Assembly (NCBI RefSeq): GCF_017994015.1
Contig: NZ_JAGOLP010000004.1
Span: 1 to 64,000 of the forward strand
DNA: 64,000 nucleotides
Direction: 5' to 3'
Source of the DNA: Ferrovibrio sp.
GTDB lineage: Bacteria > Pseudomonadota > Alphaproteobacteria > Ferrovibrionales > Ferrovibrionaceae
Part shown: positions 63,932 to 64,000 of the stretch, one piece after another
Position numbering within the stretch: position 1 is the first letter of the stretch
Layout: every line of letters starts with the position of its first letter
Program-made: the position numbers and the translations under genes
The notes under the pieces: model-generated
The model's database searches: none
What the model was told of the DNA's origin: nothing
Seen by the model: only the letters and a program-made list of their open reading frames with translations

Positions 63932-64000
63932 ATCATGCTGATAATGCCCTGGCCGTAATAGTCTGGGGATCAGACTTTGCGGCCGGCCTGAGCCGTTGCC

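Overview
The window is 64 kb of GC-rich, densely coded bacterial chromosome. No rRNA, tRNA, CRISPR array, insertion sequence or prophage is visible, and no stretch over 300 bases lacks a gene. The content suggests an alphaproteobacterium, perhaps Rhodospirillales-like, with no species assignable. The evidence is a perfect CtrA-type box next to three GANTC (CcrM) sites at the right edge, a perfect chromosomal parS palindrome, an alphaproteobacterial-style intergenic palindromic repeat, a PAS_5-like protein, and many TRAP transporters and CoA-transferases.

Layout. (1) 1-16.9 kb: a two-partner secretion system, made of the 3' end of an FhaC/TpsB transporter and a 4,625-aa filamentous-hemagglutinin-type exoprotein with about 22 imperfect repeats, then a SapC-family gene and a small secreted protein. 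(2) 16.9-21.4 kb: sulfur assimilation genes (metY, GcvA-like LysR, sulfate-binding protein) and a LysR gene facing malate synthase. (3) 21.4-35.1 kb: a C2/2-hydroxyacid region. It holds malate synthase G, a TacAT-like toxin-antitoxin pair with a 31-bp palindromic operator, a YdiJ-like FAD/Fe-S dehydrogenase, a GntR/FCD regulator, a crotonase, a CoA-transferase, an alanine/serine-glyoxylate aminotransferase and a TRAP transporter. Two promoters in this region share a near-identical 15-bp palindrome. (4) 34.7-38.6 kb: GlcG-like protein, a halohydrin-dehalogenase-like SDR, an ABM monooxygenase, an FAD oxidoreductase, a palindromic repeat and pyrC.

(5) 38.7-44.9 kb: an eight-gene, translationally coupled plus-strand operon made of an isoquinoline-oxidoreductase-type molybdenum hydroxylase (two subunits), SoxX, SoxY, SoxZ, SoxA, a haloacetate-dehalogenase-like hydrolase and a glutathione transferase. 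SoxB and SoxCD are absent, and SoxY lacks the usual GGCGG tail. This is the best candidate for an undescribed system. (6) 44.9-53.6 kb: a second TRAP transporter with acyl-CoA dehydrogenase and CoA-transferase, an E1 alpha/beta 2-oxoacid dehydrogenase pair, a TetR regulator and a PAS protein. (7) 53.8-58.4 kb: cyanide-insensitive cytochrome bd oxidase (cioAB) plus a 45-aa DUF2474-type subunit, then a TetR-MATE efflux pair. (8) 58.4-64 kb: crotonase, M81 (MlrC) peptidase, parS, recQ, an LpxR-like lipid A deacylase, and a CtrA/GANTC promoter for a gene beyond the window.

How the genes may work together (inference): TRAP uptake of organic acids feeds CoA-transferase, crotonase and acyl-CoA dehydrogenase steps. 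Glyoxylate would enter central metabolism through the aminotransferase and malate synthase G. The molybdenum hydroxylase-Sox operon may strip sulfur from an organic compound onto SoxYZ.
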